Counted from the first letter of the stretch, positions 1 to 6,817 are shown. The stretch: 7,740 nucleotides of DNA from Bacillota bacterium (GCA_017861355.1 JAGFXQ010000156.1:1-7740); one strand, 5' to 3'. Numbers and translations are program-made. The notes: generated by a model not told the origin, from the letters alone.

Positions 1-2061
1 AGGATCAAAGAACTGACCAATCCGGATACCGGAATGCTGGTATTCGATCAAAAGGCTAAGCTTCATCGGACGGCTTCTCTAAGAGATATCGTTATTCTAC
101 TCCGTAGTATGGCCGGTTGGTCAGAGGTGTTTGTGAATACCCTGATGCAGGAGGGAATTCCTGCCTATGCGGATACCGGAACGGGATATTTTCAGACGGT
201 AGAGATTATGACAATCTTAAATATGCTTCATATTATCGATAACCCCAGACAGGATATCCCTCTGGTGGGTGTCTTATACTCACCAATGGTAGGTATGACG
301 ACAACGGAATTGGCACTCATTCGAGCTTGTGATCGTAATGTCGGAATGTACTCAGCTTTACTTACCTTCGCAGGGATGATAAAGGAACAGGAATCCGTTG
401 ATGAAAAGGAAGCCAGTGAGGTTGCTTTAGAGCAATACGGAAGTGAAACTCAACTAAAGAGTAAAGTCATTCACTTTCTGGAACAACTGGAGTACTACCG
501 TTCCCTTGTGAATCACAAGCCTATTCATGAATTAATTCAATTGGTACTTGATGACACCGGCTACTATTATTATGCCAGTGCAATGCCTGGAGGCGAACAG
601 AGACAGGCGAATATTGACATGCTGATCTCAAGAGCAGTACGCTTTGAGAAAGGCAGTTACAGCGGACTGTTTCACTTTATCCGATATATTGAGAAGCTTC
701 GTAAGTATGAAGTAGACTTTGGAGAAGCGGCAATCTCCGGTGAACAGGATAACACGGTACGGATTATGAGCATTCATAAGAGTAAGGGCTTAGAGTTCCC
801 AATTGTTATTGTGGCAGCGATGGGGAAGCAGTTCAATATGCAGGATCAGCGAAGTAGCATCGTACTTCATAGCGAATTAGGAGTGGGACCGGAATATATT
901 GATAGTAAGCTCAGGACTAAGGTGCCAACCTTGATGAAGAAAGTGATACAGAAGAAGGTACAGGTTGAGAACCTGGGTGAAGAGCTCAGAGTCTTATATG
1001 TAGCTATGACCAGGGCGAAGGAAAAACTGATCTTATCCGGATACTTGAAATCGAAAGAAGAGATCAAAGGGAAAGAATTCTCTTTCTTCGAACTACTTTC
1101 GGCTAAGAGCTACATGGAGTGGGTATTGCCTGCAATGGTTAATCGAATGGGAAGCAGGCCGGAGGCGGAGATTGATGCGATGCATTGGAAGAAGGGAGAT
1201 ATGTCGATTACAATTCTTTCAAAGTCAGAGCTATTACAGAACGAGATTACAAAACAGCTATTCCTCCAAAAGGATATACAGGAGTTAGAAGCAATTGATG
1301 GAGATAAATCCTATGATTCGGGATTAAAAGAAGAAATTAAATCAAGATTTAACTATGAATATAAATACAGCAAAGAGGCTAATTTAAAGGTGAAGATGAC
1401 GGTGTCTGAACTTAAGAAGCTTGGTCAGTACCAGGATGAGGAGCAAAGTGTTAAGCTTTATCCCGCCACTAAGGATAACGATAAAGAAAAATCTCAAGTG
1501 GAAGCAACCGTTCCTGCTTTCCTTCGACAGGAGGAGGCAATCACCGGAACAGACCGAGGTACCTTATATCATAAGGTATTAGAATTAATTGACCTCACAA
1601 GAGTACGTACCAGAGAGGAATTATCACTGGAGTTGGAGAATCTGATACGACTTAATAAACTTAATCCTTTAGATATTGTAAAGTTAAAACAGGATTATAT
1701 TTTTAACTTTATATCAAGTGGCATTGCGGAACGAATGCGTAACGCCCAGAAAGCGAATAAGGTCTATAAAGAAAAGCAGTTTGTTATGGGTATCAGTGCA
1801 TCTGAAGTGCTGACCGATACAGAGAGCAAGGAACTCATACTCATTCAGGGTATCATTGACGTGTTCTTTGAGGAGAATGGTGAATTTGTGCTTCTGGATT
1901 ATAAGTCGGATCTTGTTCAGGATGAGAAGCAATTAATTCATCGTTATAAAGTCCAGCTTCAATATTATAAGAGGGCATTGGAACAGATGCTGAGCAGACC
2001 AGTGAAAGAGATGATTATATATTCCCTTCCGCTTGGTCGAGAAATTCGAATAGAAGAATAG
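1..2061 (+). CDS. addA: AddA, ATP-dependent helicase/nuclease subunit A (3' part, 5' end outside window)
   Basis: AddA is the UvrD-like helicase plus nuclease subunit of AddAB, the Firmicute counterpart of RecBCD, which resects double-strand breaks for recombination. The frame is open from base 1, so the gene begins upstream; 686 codons are visible, and full AddA is usually about 1,200 residues or more. In window numbering, helicase motif V reads SIHKSKGLEFP (257-267) and motif VI reads LRVLYVAMTRAKEKL (329-343). The C-terminal RecB-type nuclease domain follows: GTLYHKVLE (520-528), then GIID (D620), LLDYKSD (D633, K635) and QLQYY (652-656). The nuclease residues look intact, so this end of the protein should be active. 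An ATG at base 34 is internal and not the start. The partner addB normally lies upstream and is not seen here. The product acts in the cytoplasm on DNA ends. Assignment is firm. Confidence 0.95.
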   Translation, partial: RIKELTNPDTGMLVFDQKAKLHRTASLRDIVILLRSMAGWSEVFVNTLMQEGIPAYADTGTGYFQTVEIMTILNMLHIIDNPRQDIPLVGVLYSPMVGMTTTELALIRACDRNVGMYSALLTFAGMIKEQESVDEKEASEVALEQYGSETQLKSKVIHFLEQLEYYRSLVNHKPIHELIQLVLDDTGYYYYASAMPGGEQRQANIDMLISRAVRFEKGSYSGLFHFIRYIEKLRKYEVDFGEAAISGEQDNTVRIMSIHKSKGLEFPIVIVAAMGKQFNMQDQRSSIVLHSELGVGPEYIDSKLRTKVPTLMKKVIQKKVQVENLGEELRVLYVAMTRAKEKLILSGYLKSKEEIKGKEFSFFELLSAKSYMEWVLPAMVNRMGSRPEAEIDAMHWKKGDMSITILSKSELLQNEITKQLFLQKDIQELEAIDGDKSYDSGLKEEIKSRFNYEYKYSKEANLKVKMTVSELKKLGQYQDEEQSVKLYPATKDNDKEKSQVEATVPAFLRQEEAITGTDRGTLYHKVLELIDLTRVRTREELSLELENLIRLNKLNPLDIVKLKQDYIFNFISSGIAERMRNAQKANKVYKEKQFVMGISASEVLTDTESKELILIQGIIDVFFEENGEFVLLDYKSDLVQDEKQLIHRYKVQLQYYKRALEQMLSRPVKEMIIYSLPLGREIRIEE

Positions 2062-2078
2062 AAGTTGGTTACACTCTA
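2048..2078 (+). promoter_or_regulatory. Possible sporulation (SigG-like) promoter of the SASP gene
   Basis: SASP genes are normally transcribed in the forespore by SigG. GAATA at 2048-2052 fits the SigG -35 core, and CACTCTA at 2072-2078 matches six of seven positions of a CATNHTA-type -10, with a 19-base gap that is about 1 base longer than ideal. It lies across the end of addA. No good sigma-A promoter is visible in the gap. This is a weak match in a short search space and remains tentative. Confidence 0.25.
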
Positions 2079-2082
2079 GACA

Positions 2083-2095
2083 ATGATAATATCAT
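2083..2095. repeat. Short palindrome ATGATA-A-TATCAT upstream of the SASP gene
   Basis: A perfect 6-bp inverted repeat with one central base lies 25 bases before the SASP start, close to where transcription would begin if the proposed SigG-like promoter is real. It could be an operator for a sporulation regulator, or an AT-rich coincidence. Function is not established. Confidence 0.3.
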
Positions 2096-2119
2096 CATTA
2101 ACCGGAAAGGGTGTATACA

Positions 2120-2344
2120 ATGAGTAAGAAACAAGAACAGATTGATTTGGATCATATTAAACCGGAAGAAAAGATGAAATATGAAATAGCAGAAGAACTT
2201 GGTTACTTGGATAAGGTCATGGCTACCGGATGGAAGTCTCTGACCGCCAAGGAGTCCGGTCGAATTGGTGGAATAATTACAAAACGTAAGAACGAAATGA
2301 AAGAGGAATTGAAAGACGAAATGAAAGTCGAAATGAATAGGTAA
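2120..2344 (+). CDS. Small acid-soluble spore protein, alpha/beta type (minor)
   Basis: Alpha/beta-type SASPs coat forespore DNA, shift it towards an A-like form that resists UV and chemical damage, and are degraded by the GPR protease at germination. The 74-residue product has the family features: MKYEIAEELG (19-28), containing the GPR-type cleavage context E22-I23-A24, and the DNA-binding block LTAKESGRIGG (41-51) followed by basic KRK (55-57). ATG 2120 is preferred over an in-frame GTG at 2111 because AAAGGG (2106-2111) sits 8 bases before the ATG and overlaps the GTG. The odd part is a C-terminal tail, residues 58-73, made of four tetrapeptides (NEMK, EELK, DEMK, VEMN) encoded by a tandem 12-base repeat. 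The gene lies 58 bases after addA but probably has its own forespore promoter. The family call is strong; the exact paralogue name is not determined. Confidence 0.85.
   Translation: MSKKQEQIDLDHIKPEEKMKYEIAEELGYLDKVMATGWKSLTAKESGRIGGIITKRKNEMKEELKDEMKVEMNR
2291..2338 (+). repeat. Four tandem 12-base units at the end of the SASP gene
   Basis: The units are AACGAAATGAAA, GAGGAATTGAAA, GACGAAATGAAA and GTCGAAATGAAT, in frame. They encode a highly charged, probably helical tail with the pattern xE(M/L)K. The copies have diverged by a few bases each, with the E and M/L positions best kept. This suggests unit duplication followed by selection or drift. Confidence 0.8.
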
Positions 2345-2354
2345 AGTAGTCTAT

Positions 2355-2441
2355 AGGATGTTGTATATGTTAAATCAAGTATCAAGGGAAGATTAGGATG
2401 GGAACCTTTCTACTTGAGATAATGAATTACAGCATCCTTTT
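2355..2441 (+). terminator. Nested hairpin, probable terminator of the SASP gene
   Basis: AGGATGTTGTA (2355-2365) pairs with TACAGCATCCT (2428-2438) through 11 bp with one G-U. Inside it, TCAAGTA (2375-2381) pairs exactly with TACTTGA (2411-2417), and AAGG (2384-2387) can pair with CCTT (2405-2408). The outer stem ends at TTTT (2438-2441), as in intrinsic terminators. The stem is longer and more internally looped than a standard terminator, so it may instead be a structured RNA or a small repeated element. Confidence 0.5.
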
Positions 2442-2512
2442 ATCGTTTACGACCTTCCATAATTTCTACTCAATCATTGTAATGTTTGGATAGATGATTC
2501 TGAAATATAGGT

Positions 2513-2518
2513 TATAAT
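2513..2518 (+). promoter_or_regulatory. Probable -10 element of the HAD hydrolase gene
   Basis: A perfect TATAAT lies 49 bases before the chosen start codon. No good -35 is seen at 16-18 bases; the nearest, TTGGAT at 2486-2491, is 21 bases away. The promoter would therefore be weak or activator-dependent, if real. Confidence 0.35.
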
Positions 2519-2567
2519 GGAGATATTAAATTATTGAATTTAAATCAACGACATGAGAGGTAAACCT

Positions 2568-3296
2568 ATGACGAAACCGAAGATGATAATGTTTGATTAT
2601 GGACAAACCTTGATCAGTGAGGGTGTATTCAATGGGGAGGCAGGAACCAGAGCAGTACTGAAATATGCAACCAAGAATCCATATCAAATATCTGCAAAAG
2701 AACTGCAGGAGTTTGCAAAAACCTTGAATAGGGATATTGGCAGGTATGACCCGGATGTACGTAAGGCTACCCACATTGAGGTACATAATCATATTTTCCA
2801 GAGCTTTCTTTATGAATATTATGATATCGATATAGCATTGACCCCACAGGAACGGGAGAAAGTGTTCTGGGATAATGCCGCTGAGAAGACGCTAACGAAG
2901 GATGTTGAGAAGCTGCTGGCTTATCTTAAAGAACAGAATATCCGAACGGCAGTGATCAGTAATATCTCCTTTAGTGGCAAGGCTTTGGAGGAGAGAATAA
3001 ATACAATGCTTCCGGACAATGAGTTCGAGTTTATCTTAGCAACCAGTGAATATGTATTTCGTAAGCCGCACAATCGGATCTTCGAATTGGCCTTAAGAAA
3101 GGCAAAACTTAGTCCGAAGGAAGTATGGTATTGTGGGGATAATGCCTTCTATGATGTGGAGGGATCCTCGAAAATGGGAATCTTCCCGATCTGGTACCGA
3201 GGCGCTATTCAGGATCATAACAAGCAGACGCCTGAGCATGAGTGCCTAACAATCAATGATTGGAATGAATTAATTGAGTATTTAGAGAAACTGTAA
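2568..3296 (+). CDS. HAD-superfamily hydrolase with atypical motif I
   Basis: HAD enzymes mostly hydrolyse small phosphorylated metabolites in the cytoplasm through an aspartyl-phosphate intermediate. All four motifs can be placed in the 242-residue product: motif I FDYGQTL (D10, T14), motif II VISN (S131), motif III RKP (K166) and motif IV WYCGDNAFYD (D191, D196). The long helical insert between residues 16 and about 110 fits a C1-type cap of the HAD-IA class. The third position of motif I is Gly12 rather than the usual Asp that acts as acid/base in phosphatases, so the reaction may differ or be slow. The start is ATG 2568, with GAGAGG (2555-2560) 7 bases upstream; an in-frame ATG at 2553 overlaps that ribosome site. 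It precedes a small membrane-protein gene by 39 bases. The substrate cannot be told from sequence. Confidence 0.85.
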   Translation: MTKPKMIMFDYGQTLISEGVFNGEAGTRAVLKYATKNPYQISAKELQEFAKTLNRDIGRYDPDVRKATHIEVHNHIFQSFLYEYYDIDIALTPQEREKVFWDNAAEKTLTKDVEKLLAYLKEQNIRTAVISNISFSGKALEERINTMLPDNEFEFILATSEYVFRKPHNRIFELALRKAKLSPKEVWYCGDNAFYDVEGSSKMGIFPIWYRGAIQDHNKQTPEHECLTINDWNELIEYLEKL

Positions 3297-3335
3297 TAAT
3301 ATATGAGAAGGAAAAAGATATAAGGGGGAAGCGTG

Positions 3336-3623
3336 ATGAAAGGATTATTACCTCGTTTGGTTACTATGTGTATAACCTATGCTTTGTTTGCATCGATATC
3401 GATGAGATTGGGATGGGGCAAAAGAATTTGGTCATTCTTGAAGCATGACTTGAAGCCACAAAACAAGGTTATTATATGGCTTATATTCGTTGTTCTATTT
3501 AATATATTGGCTCAAATCCTGTTTGAAACCTTTGGAATAAATTATAATGAGGTGATCAGCGGAGCAGTCTTAGGCATTTCTCTGGCTTTTATGCCCACGT
3601 TATATGAAAAGAAAGAGGATTAA
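3336..3623 (+). CDS. Small hypothetical membrane protein
   Basis: I do not recognise a family. The 95-residue product has three hydrophobic segments, roughly residues 3-22, 44-63 and 73-90, and charged ends (basic KR and K residues at 24-44, acidic-basic EKKED tail). This predicts a three-span inner-membrane protein with a short basic cytoplasmic or surface loop between spans 1 and 2. ATG 3336 is chosen because AAGGGGG (3322-3328) lies 7 bases upstream; the in-frame GTG at 3333 would leave only 4. It follows the HAD gene by 39 bases with no terminator between, so the two are probably cotranscribed. No catalytic motif is visible. The good ribosome site and ordinary codon use support a real gene. 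Confidence 0.7.
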   Translation: MKGLLPRLVTMCITYALFASISMRLGWGKRIWSFLKHDLKPQNKVIIWLIFVVLFNILAQILFETFGINYNEVISGAVLGISLAFMPTLYEKKED

Positions 3624-3710
3624 GTAAGCAATACAGACCGGTTTCATTTGTAAATATGTGACACTTGGTCTTTGCATTCTACATAGTAATTAGGTTATAT
3701 ATAGGATATC

Positions 3711-3768
3711 ACAAAAAAAGCTGCTATCATCGTTTTACTCTTTAAGAGTATGGGATGATAGCAGCTTT
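3711..3768 (-). terminator. Long hairpin terminator between convergent genes, best for the minus strand
   Basis: AAAGCTGCTATCATC (3717-3731) and GATGATAGCAGCTTT (3754-3768) form a perfect 15-bp inverted repeat. A second stem, TACTCT (3736-3741) with AGAGTA (3745-3750), sits in the loop. Read on the minus strand, the stem runs into seven T's (the complement of A's at 3713-3719), which is the classic layout for ending the ROK regulator transcript. Read on the plus strand, the stem is followed only by GCTATATT, so it would stop the membrane-protein transcript less well. Confidence 0.85.
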
Positions 3769-3831
3769 GCTATATTCATGTAAGAGTTACAACTTATCGT
3801 ATCAGAATAAATACTTATTAAAGTGTGCAGG

Positions 3832-4992
3832 CTATCCCCTGAGATCGATATGGTTCAGCTTTAGATTATCCACACCAAGGAAGCCTTTGATGGCTACGCA
3901 GATGCCGCCGAGAAGGATCGAGGTATCCTGAAGTACGCTGGGTACTATACGGATGTAGCTGTTCATACGACTGGTCAATGCTGCTTCAATCTTCTCTGTA
4001 ATATGAGGGAAGAAGATCGTGAAGGAGCTATTGATGATCACGATGTCCGGGTTATAAGCATTCAGAATATTATTAACGCCAATGGACATATACTTCACAA
4101 AATCGTCCATGATCTTGTTCGCATCAGGATCGCCTGCTTCGTAGGCTGCCCGGAATTGCTCAAAGTTCTGTTCCTCGGTGTTCTTCATCTTGGAATATTC
4201 ACGGAGCAGATTACGTTCTGAAGCATATTGCTCGAAACAGCCCTGATTACCGCAAGGACATTGTCTTCCGTCAATCTCGATAATCGTGTGGCCGAATTCG
4301 CCGGCTCTTCCGTTATAACCGGTATAGAGTTGATGATTAACGATAATTCCAAGACCGATACCGGAATGTACGCTTATATTTGCAATGTTTGCATAATCGT
4401 ACTGGAAGGTCTTCTCACCAATAACCGATAGATTTGCTTCATTCTCCAGATAGACAGGAGCATTAAAATGACTCTCCAGTCCCTCAGCAATATTAATTCC
4501 GGATAAATTATAATAAGGAGCGAAAGAAACCTGGTTATTGGCAATAACGCCATGAATGCCAAGTGTGATTCCTACCAAATCATAAGGGGTATCCTTCGGA
4601 AGCTTCATGGACTCTATCAAATCAATTAATACACTTACAATATTACTTGTGTTCTTCGGTGTCTTAATCTGCTTTAAGCTACAGTCTTCACCGATCAGAT
4701 CAGATACCAATGCAGAGATGGTATCAACGCCAATATCGATACAGATTACAAAGCCTGCTTTCTTATGTAGGCTTAATAATATCGGTTTTCTTCCTAAATT
4801 CGTATCATCACTACCGATTTCGATGACGAGCTTCTTATTAATCAATTCCTGAACGATCGCGGATATGGTTGCCTTCGTAAGTCCAAGATGCTTGGCGATT
4901 GCAGCTCTTGAAATTGCTGTATTATTTATAATCGTCTCTAAAACAAGATTCATGTTGATATCTCGTATGAGTTCTTTACTGCCTGTTACCAT
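3832..4992 (-). CDS. xylR: ROK-family transcriptional regulator, XylR type
   Basis: ROK repressors join an N-terminal winged helix-turn-helix to a sugar-kinase-like sensor domain; XylR members release DNA when xylose binds. In the 386-residue product the HTH spans about 16-58 (ISRAAIAKHLGLTKATISAIV) with the wing LGRKPILL at 66-73. The sensor shows DIGVD (86-90), NEAN (184-187), SGIGLGIIVN (210-219), and the ROK zinc motif GHT with CPCGNQGC (H235, C245, C247, C252), all intact. DIGVD in place of DIGGT and NEAN in place of the kinases' NDAN argue for sensing rather than catalysis. ATG 4992 is chosen because GAAGGG (5006-5001) lies 8 bases upstream; the GTG at 5001 overlaps that site. It is divergent from xylB, which supports xylose as effector, although other sugars are possible. 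A strong terminator follows. Confidence 0.85.
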   Translation of the reverse strand: MVTGSKELIRDINMNLVLETIINNTAISRAAIAKHLGLTKATISAIVQELINKKLVIEIGSDDTNLGRKPILLSLHKKAGFVICIDIGVDTISALVSDLIGEDCSLKQIKTPKNTSNIVSVLIDLIESMKLPKDTPYDLVGITLGIHGVIANNQVSFAPYYNLSGINIAEGLESHFNAPVYLENEANLSVIGEKTFQYDYANIANISVHSGIGLGIIVNHQLYTGYNGRAGEFGHTIIEIDGRQCPCGNQGCFEQYASERNLLREYSKMKNTEEQNFEQFRAAYEAGDPDANKIMDDFVKYMSIGVNNILNAYNPDIVIINSSFTIFFPHITEKIEAALTSRMNSYIRIVPSVLQDTSILLGGICVAIKGFLGVDNLKLNHIDLRG

Positions 4993-5024
4993 CACAGTCA
5001 CCCTTCGTAATAAATTTAATTGCT

Positions 5025-5040
5025 TTTATGTTAACATAAA
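5025..5040. promoter_or_regulatory. 16-bp perfect palindrome, candidate operator of the ROK regulator
   Basis: TTTATGTTAACATAAA is a perfect palindrome centred 41 bases before the regulator start, and it covers the proposed -10 of that gene. The position suits autorepression or binding by another dimeric regulator. The sequence differs from the TTAGTTTGTT-type Bacillus XylR operator arms, so the binding protein is uncertain. Confidence 0.45.
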
Positions 5041-5056
5041 TTGTTTTTTTTGGAAA
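5028..5056 (-). promoter_or_regulatory. Candidate sigma-A promoter of the ROK regulator gene
   Basis: On the minus strand TTTCCA (5056-5051) and TAACAT (5033-5028) are separated by exactly 17 bases, with an A-tract in the spacer. The start would fall near 5021, giving a leader of about 30 bases. The two hexamers match consensus moderately (each about four of six). Confidence 0.4.
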
Positions 5057-5072
5057 GAGAAATTATTCGCTT

Positions 5073-5091
5073 TTGTTTCGTTAGTAAACAA
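5073..5091. promoter_or_regulatory. Inverted repeat TTGTTT-N7-AAACAA, candidate XylR-type operator
   Basis: TTGTTT (5073-5078) and AAACAA (5086-5091) form a perfect 6-bp dyad around CGTTAGT, in the divergent gap between the regulator and xylB. Known Bacillus XylR operators have arms rich in TTAGTTTGTT and its complement, so the content is similar but the arms are shorter. It is upstream of the xylB -35, where a repressor would act less directly. Tentative. Confidence 0.3.
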
Positions 5092-5188
5092 GTTCTGTAG
5101 AAAATAGATTGCCTCAATTATAAACTGTGACAATTTGCCCATACTCTGAAAAAGGGTTATAAAAAATTAGAGTTCCCTGTAATGTCTC

Positions 5189-5217
5189 TTGACATAGAAG
5201 ATACAAGTTGATATAGT
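5189..5217 (+). promoter_or_regulatory. Strong sigma-A promoter of xylB
   Basis: A perfect -35 TTGACA (5189-5194), a 17-base spacer and TATAGT (5212-5217, five of six) form a near-consensus promoter. The start would be near 5224, leaving a leader of about 60 bases. A promoter this strong beside a divergent repressor gene usually needs repression to be regulated. Confidence 0.85.
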
Positions 5218-5235
5218 TAGTTTGGACATTAGTTT
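5217..5235 (+). promoter_or_regulatory. Tandem TTAGTTT elements at the xylB start site, candidate repressor site
   Basis: TTAGTTT occurs at 5217-5223 and again at 5229-5235, 12 bases apart, so both copies overlap or follow the -10 and the predicted transcription start. TTAGTTT is also the outer part of the Bacillus XylR operator arm. Here the copies are direct rather than inverted, so either the operator is organised differently or the match is partly chance. Confidence 0.35.
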
Positions 5236-5284
5236 ATTCATCAAATCAATTGAAATAAGACTTTATATAAAAGGAGATTATGCT

Positions 5285-6754
5285 ATGTTATACGTTGGTG
5301 TAGATTTAGGAACCTCCTCCGTAAAGCTTCTTCTGATGGACGAAGCAGGAGACATTAAAAGTATCGTAACAAGAGAATATCCCCTCTATTTCCCGAAGCC
5401 CGGCTGGTCCGAGCAGAACCCGGAGGACTGGTATACCGCTCTGGTAGATGGAATGAAGGAACTTACCAAGGACTGTGACAAATCACAAGTCGATGGTATC
5501 AGCTTTAGCGGACAGATGCATGGAATGGTAATTCTAGATGAGAACGATAAGGTAATTCGTCCTGCAATTCTATGGAATGATGGACGTACCCAGGCAGAAT
5601 GTGACTATCTGAATAATGAAATCGGAAGAGAGAAGATCTCAAGCTACACAGCGAATATGGCACTCACCGGATTTACTGCACCAAAGCTATTATGGGTTAG
5701 AAAGCATGAGCCGGAGAACTTCGCTAAGATTAAGAAGGTTATGCTGCCGAAGGATTATATCGCTTATATGCTGTCAGGCGTTCACTGTACCGATGTATCC
5801 GATGCTTCCGGTATGCTGCTCTTTGATGTAAAGAATAAGCGTTGGTCGAAGGAAATGCTGGAGCTTTGTGGTTTAAAGGAAGAGCAGATGGCTAAGATCC
5901 ATGAATCCTATCAGGTAGTTGGAACCATGACTGAGAAAGCTGCCAACGAGCTTGGCTTAAGCACTAAGGTTAAAGTAATTGCAGGCGGTGGCGATCAAGC
6001 GGTCGCAGCGGTTGGAACAGGCACCGTTGGTGAAGGAATGTGTAGTGTTTCCTTAGGAACCTCCGGTGTAGTATTCATCTCTTCGAAGGAATTTGCAGTA
6101 GATGAGAACAACTCACTTCATGCTTTTGCACATGCAGACGGAAGATATCATTTCATGGGTGTTATGTTATCCGCAGCTGCTTCCAACAAGTGGTGGATGG
6201 ATGAGATTATCGGAACCAAAGAATATGCGAATGAACAGAAGGCAATCACCAAGCTCGGTGAGAATAATGTGTACTTCCTGCCTTACCTGATGGGTGAGAG
6301 AACACCTCACAATAACCCGAATGCAAGAGGTACTTTTATCGGAATGACGATGGATACCACTCGTGCAGATATGACTCAGGCAGTGCTTGAGGGTGTTGCT
6401 TTTGCACTTCGTGATTCCTTTGAGATCGTGAAGTCTCTCGGTGTTGACATTAAGCGTATCCGTATCAATGGTGGTGGAGCGAAGAGTCCTCTGTGGTGCA
6501 AGATAATCGCAGATGTTCTCAATGTTAAGGTTGATAAGATTAACTCTGCAGAAGGTCCGGCTCTTGGAGCTGCGATACTTGCAGCCGTTGGTTGTGGCAA
6601 ATACAGTGACGTTGTAGAAGCTACCGGTAAGCTGATTAAAGTAATCGAAACTACCGATCAGGATGAGAAGGAAGTCGAGCTTTACGATAAGAAGTACCAG
6701 GTATTCAAGGAGCTCTACCCGACACTGAAGAACATCTATGATAAGATGGCTTAG
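5285..6754 (+). CDS. xylB: Xylulokinase
   Basis: Xylulokinase phosphorylates D-xylulose with ATP to D-xylulose 5-phosphate, feeding xylose into the pentose phosphate pathway in the cytoplasm. The 489-residue length is typical of XylB. FGGY-family features in order: VGVDLGTSS (4-12), the substrate-loop QMHG (77-80) characteristic of xylulokinases, LWNDGRT (96-102), catalytic-base context AGGGDQ (D237), SLGTSGV (256-262), MTQAVLEGVAFALRD (363-377), the ATP-site block INGGGAKSPLW (394-404) and GPALGAA (424-430). The start is ATG 5285, 8 bases after AGGAG (5272-5276); a longer in-frame reading from TTG 5222 would begin about at the transcription start. It is divergent from an ROK/XylR-type regulator and ends in its own terminator, so it is probably a single-gene transcript. 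Xylose isomerase must lie elsewhere. Confidence 0.95.
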   Translation: MLYVGVDLGTSSVKLLLMDEAGDIKSIVTREYPLYFPKPGWSEQNPEDWYTALVDGMKELTKDCDKSQVDGISFSGQMHGMVILDENDKVIRPAILWNDGRTQAECDYLNNEIGREKISSYTANMALTGFTAPKLLWVRKHEPENFAKIKKVMLPKDYIAYMLSGVHCTDVSDASGMLLFDVKNKRWSKEMLELCGLKEEQMAKIHESYQVVGTMTEKAANELGLSTKVKVIAGGGDQAVAAVGTGTVGEGMCSVSLGTSGVVFISSKEFAVDENNSLHAFAHADGRYHFMGVMLSAAASNKWWMDEIIGTKEYANEQKAITKLGENNVYFLPYLMGERTPHNNPNARGTFIGMTMDTTRADMTQAVLEGVAFALRDSFEIVKSLGVDIKRIRINGGGAKSPLWCKIIADVLNVKVDKINSAEGPALGAAILAAVGCGKYSDVVEATGKLIKVIETTDQDEKEVELYDKKYQVFKELYPTLKNIYDKMA

Positions 6755-6817
6755 TAGAATATAGCGAGTAAGACTTGATTTGACTTACGAAGATCACGGA
6801 GACTACAGACATGACAA

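Noticed and set aside
2087..2092. Sigma-A promoter TTGGTT-N16-TAATAT upstream of the SASP gene
   Set aside because: Both hexamers are poor, and SASP genes are expected to use the forespore factor SigG; the tentative SigG-like match is listed instead.
3832..5107. Plus-strand open frames opposite the ROK regulator, and similar antisense frames in addA and xylB
   Set aside because: They lack ribosome sites and recognisable domains and lie wholly opposite genes with complete family motifs.
5222..5284. N-terminal extension of xylB from an in-frame TTG at 5222
   Set aside because: The TTG lies at the predicted transcription start and has no ribosome site, while ATG 5285 has AGGAG 8 bases upstream and gives the normal family length and N-terminus.
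5100..5284. CcpA catabolite-repression (cre) site for xylB
   Set aside because: I looked for a TGNAANCGNTNNCA-like match in this gap and found none that keeps the central CG and the flanking arms.
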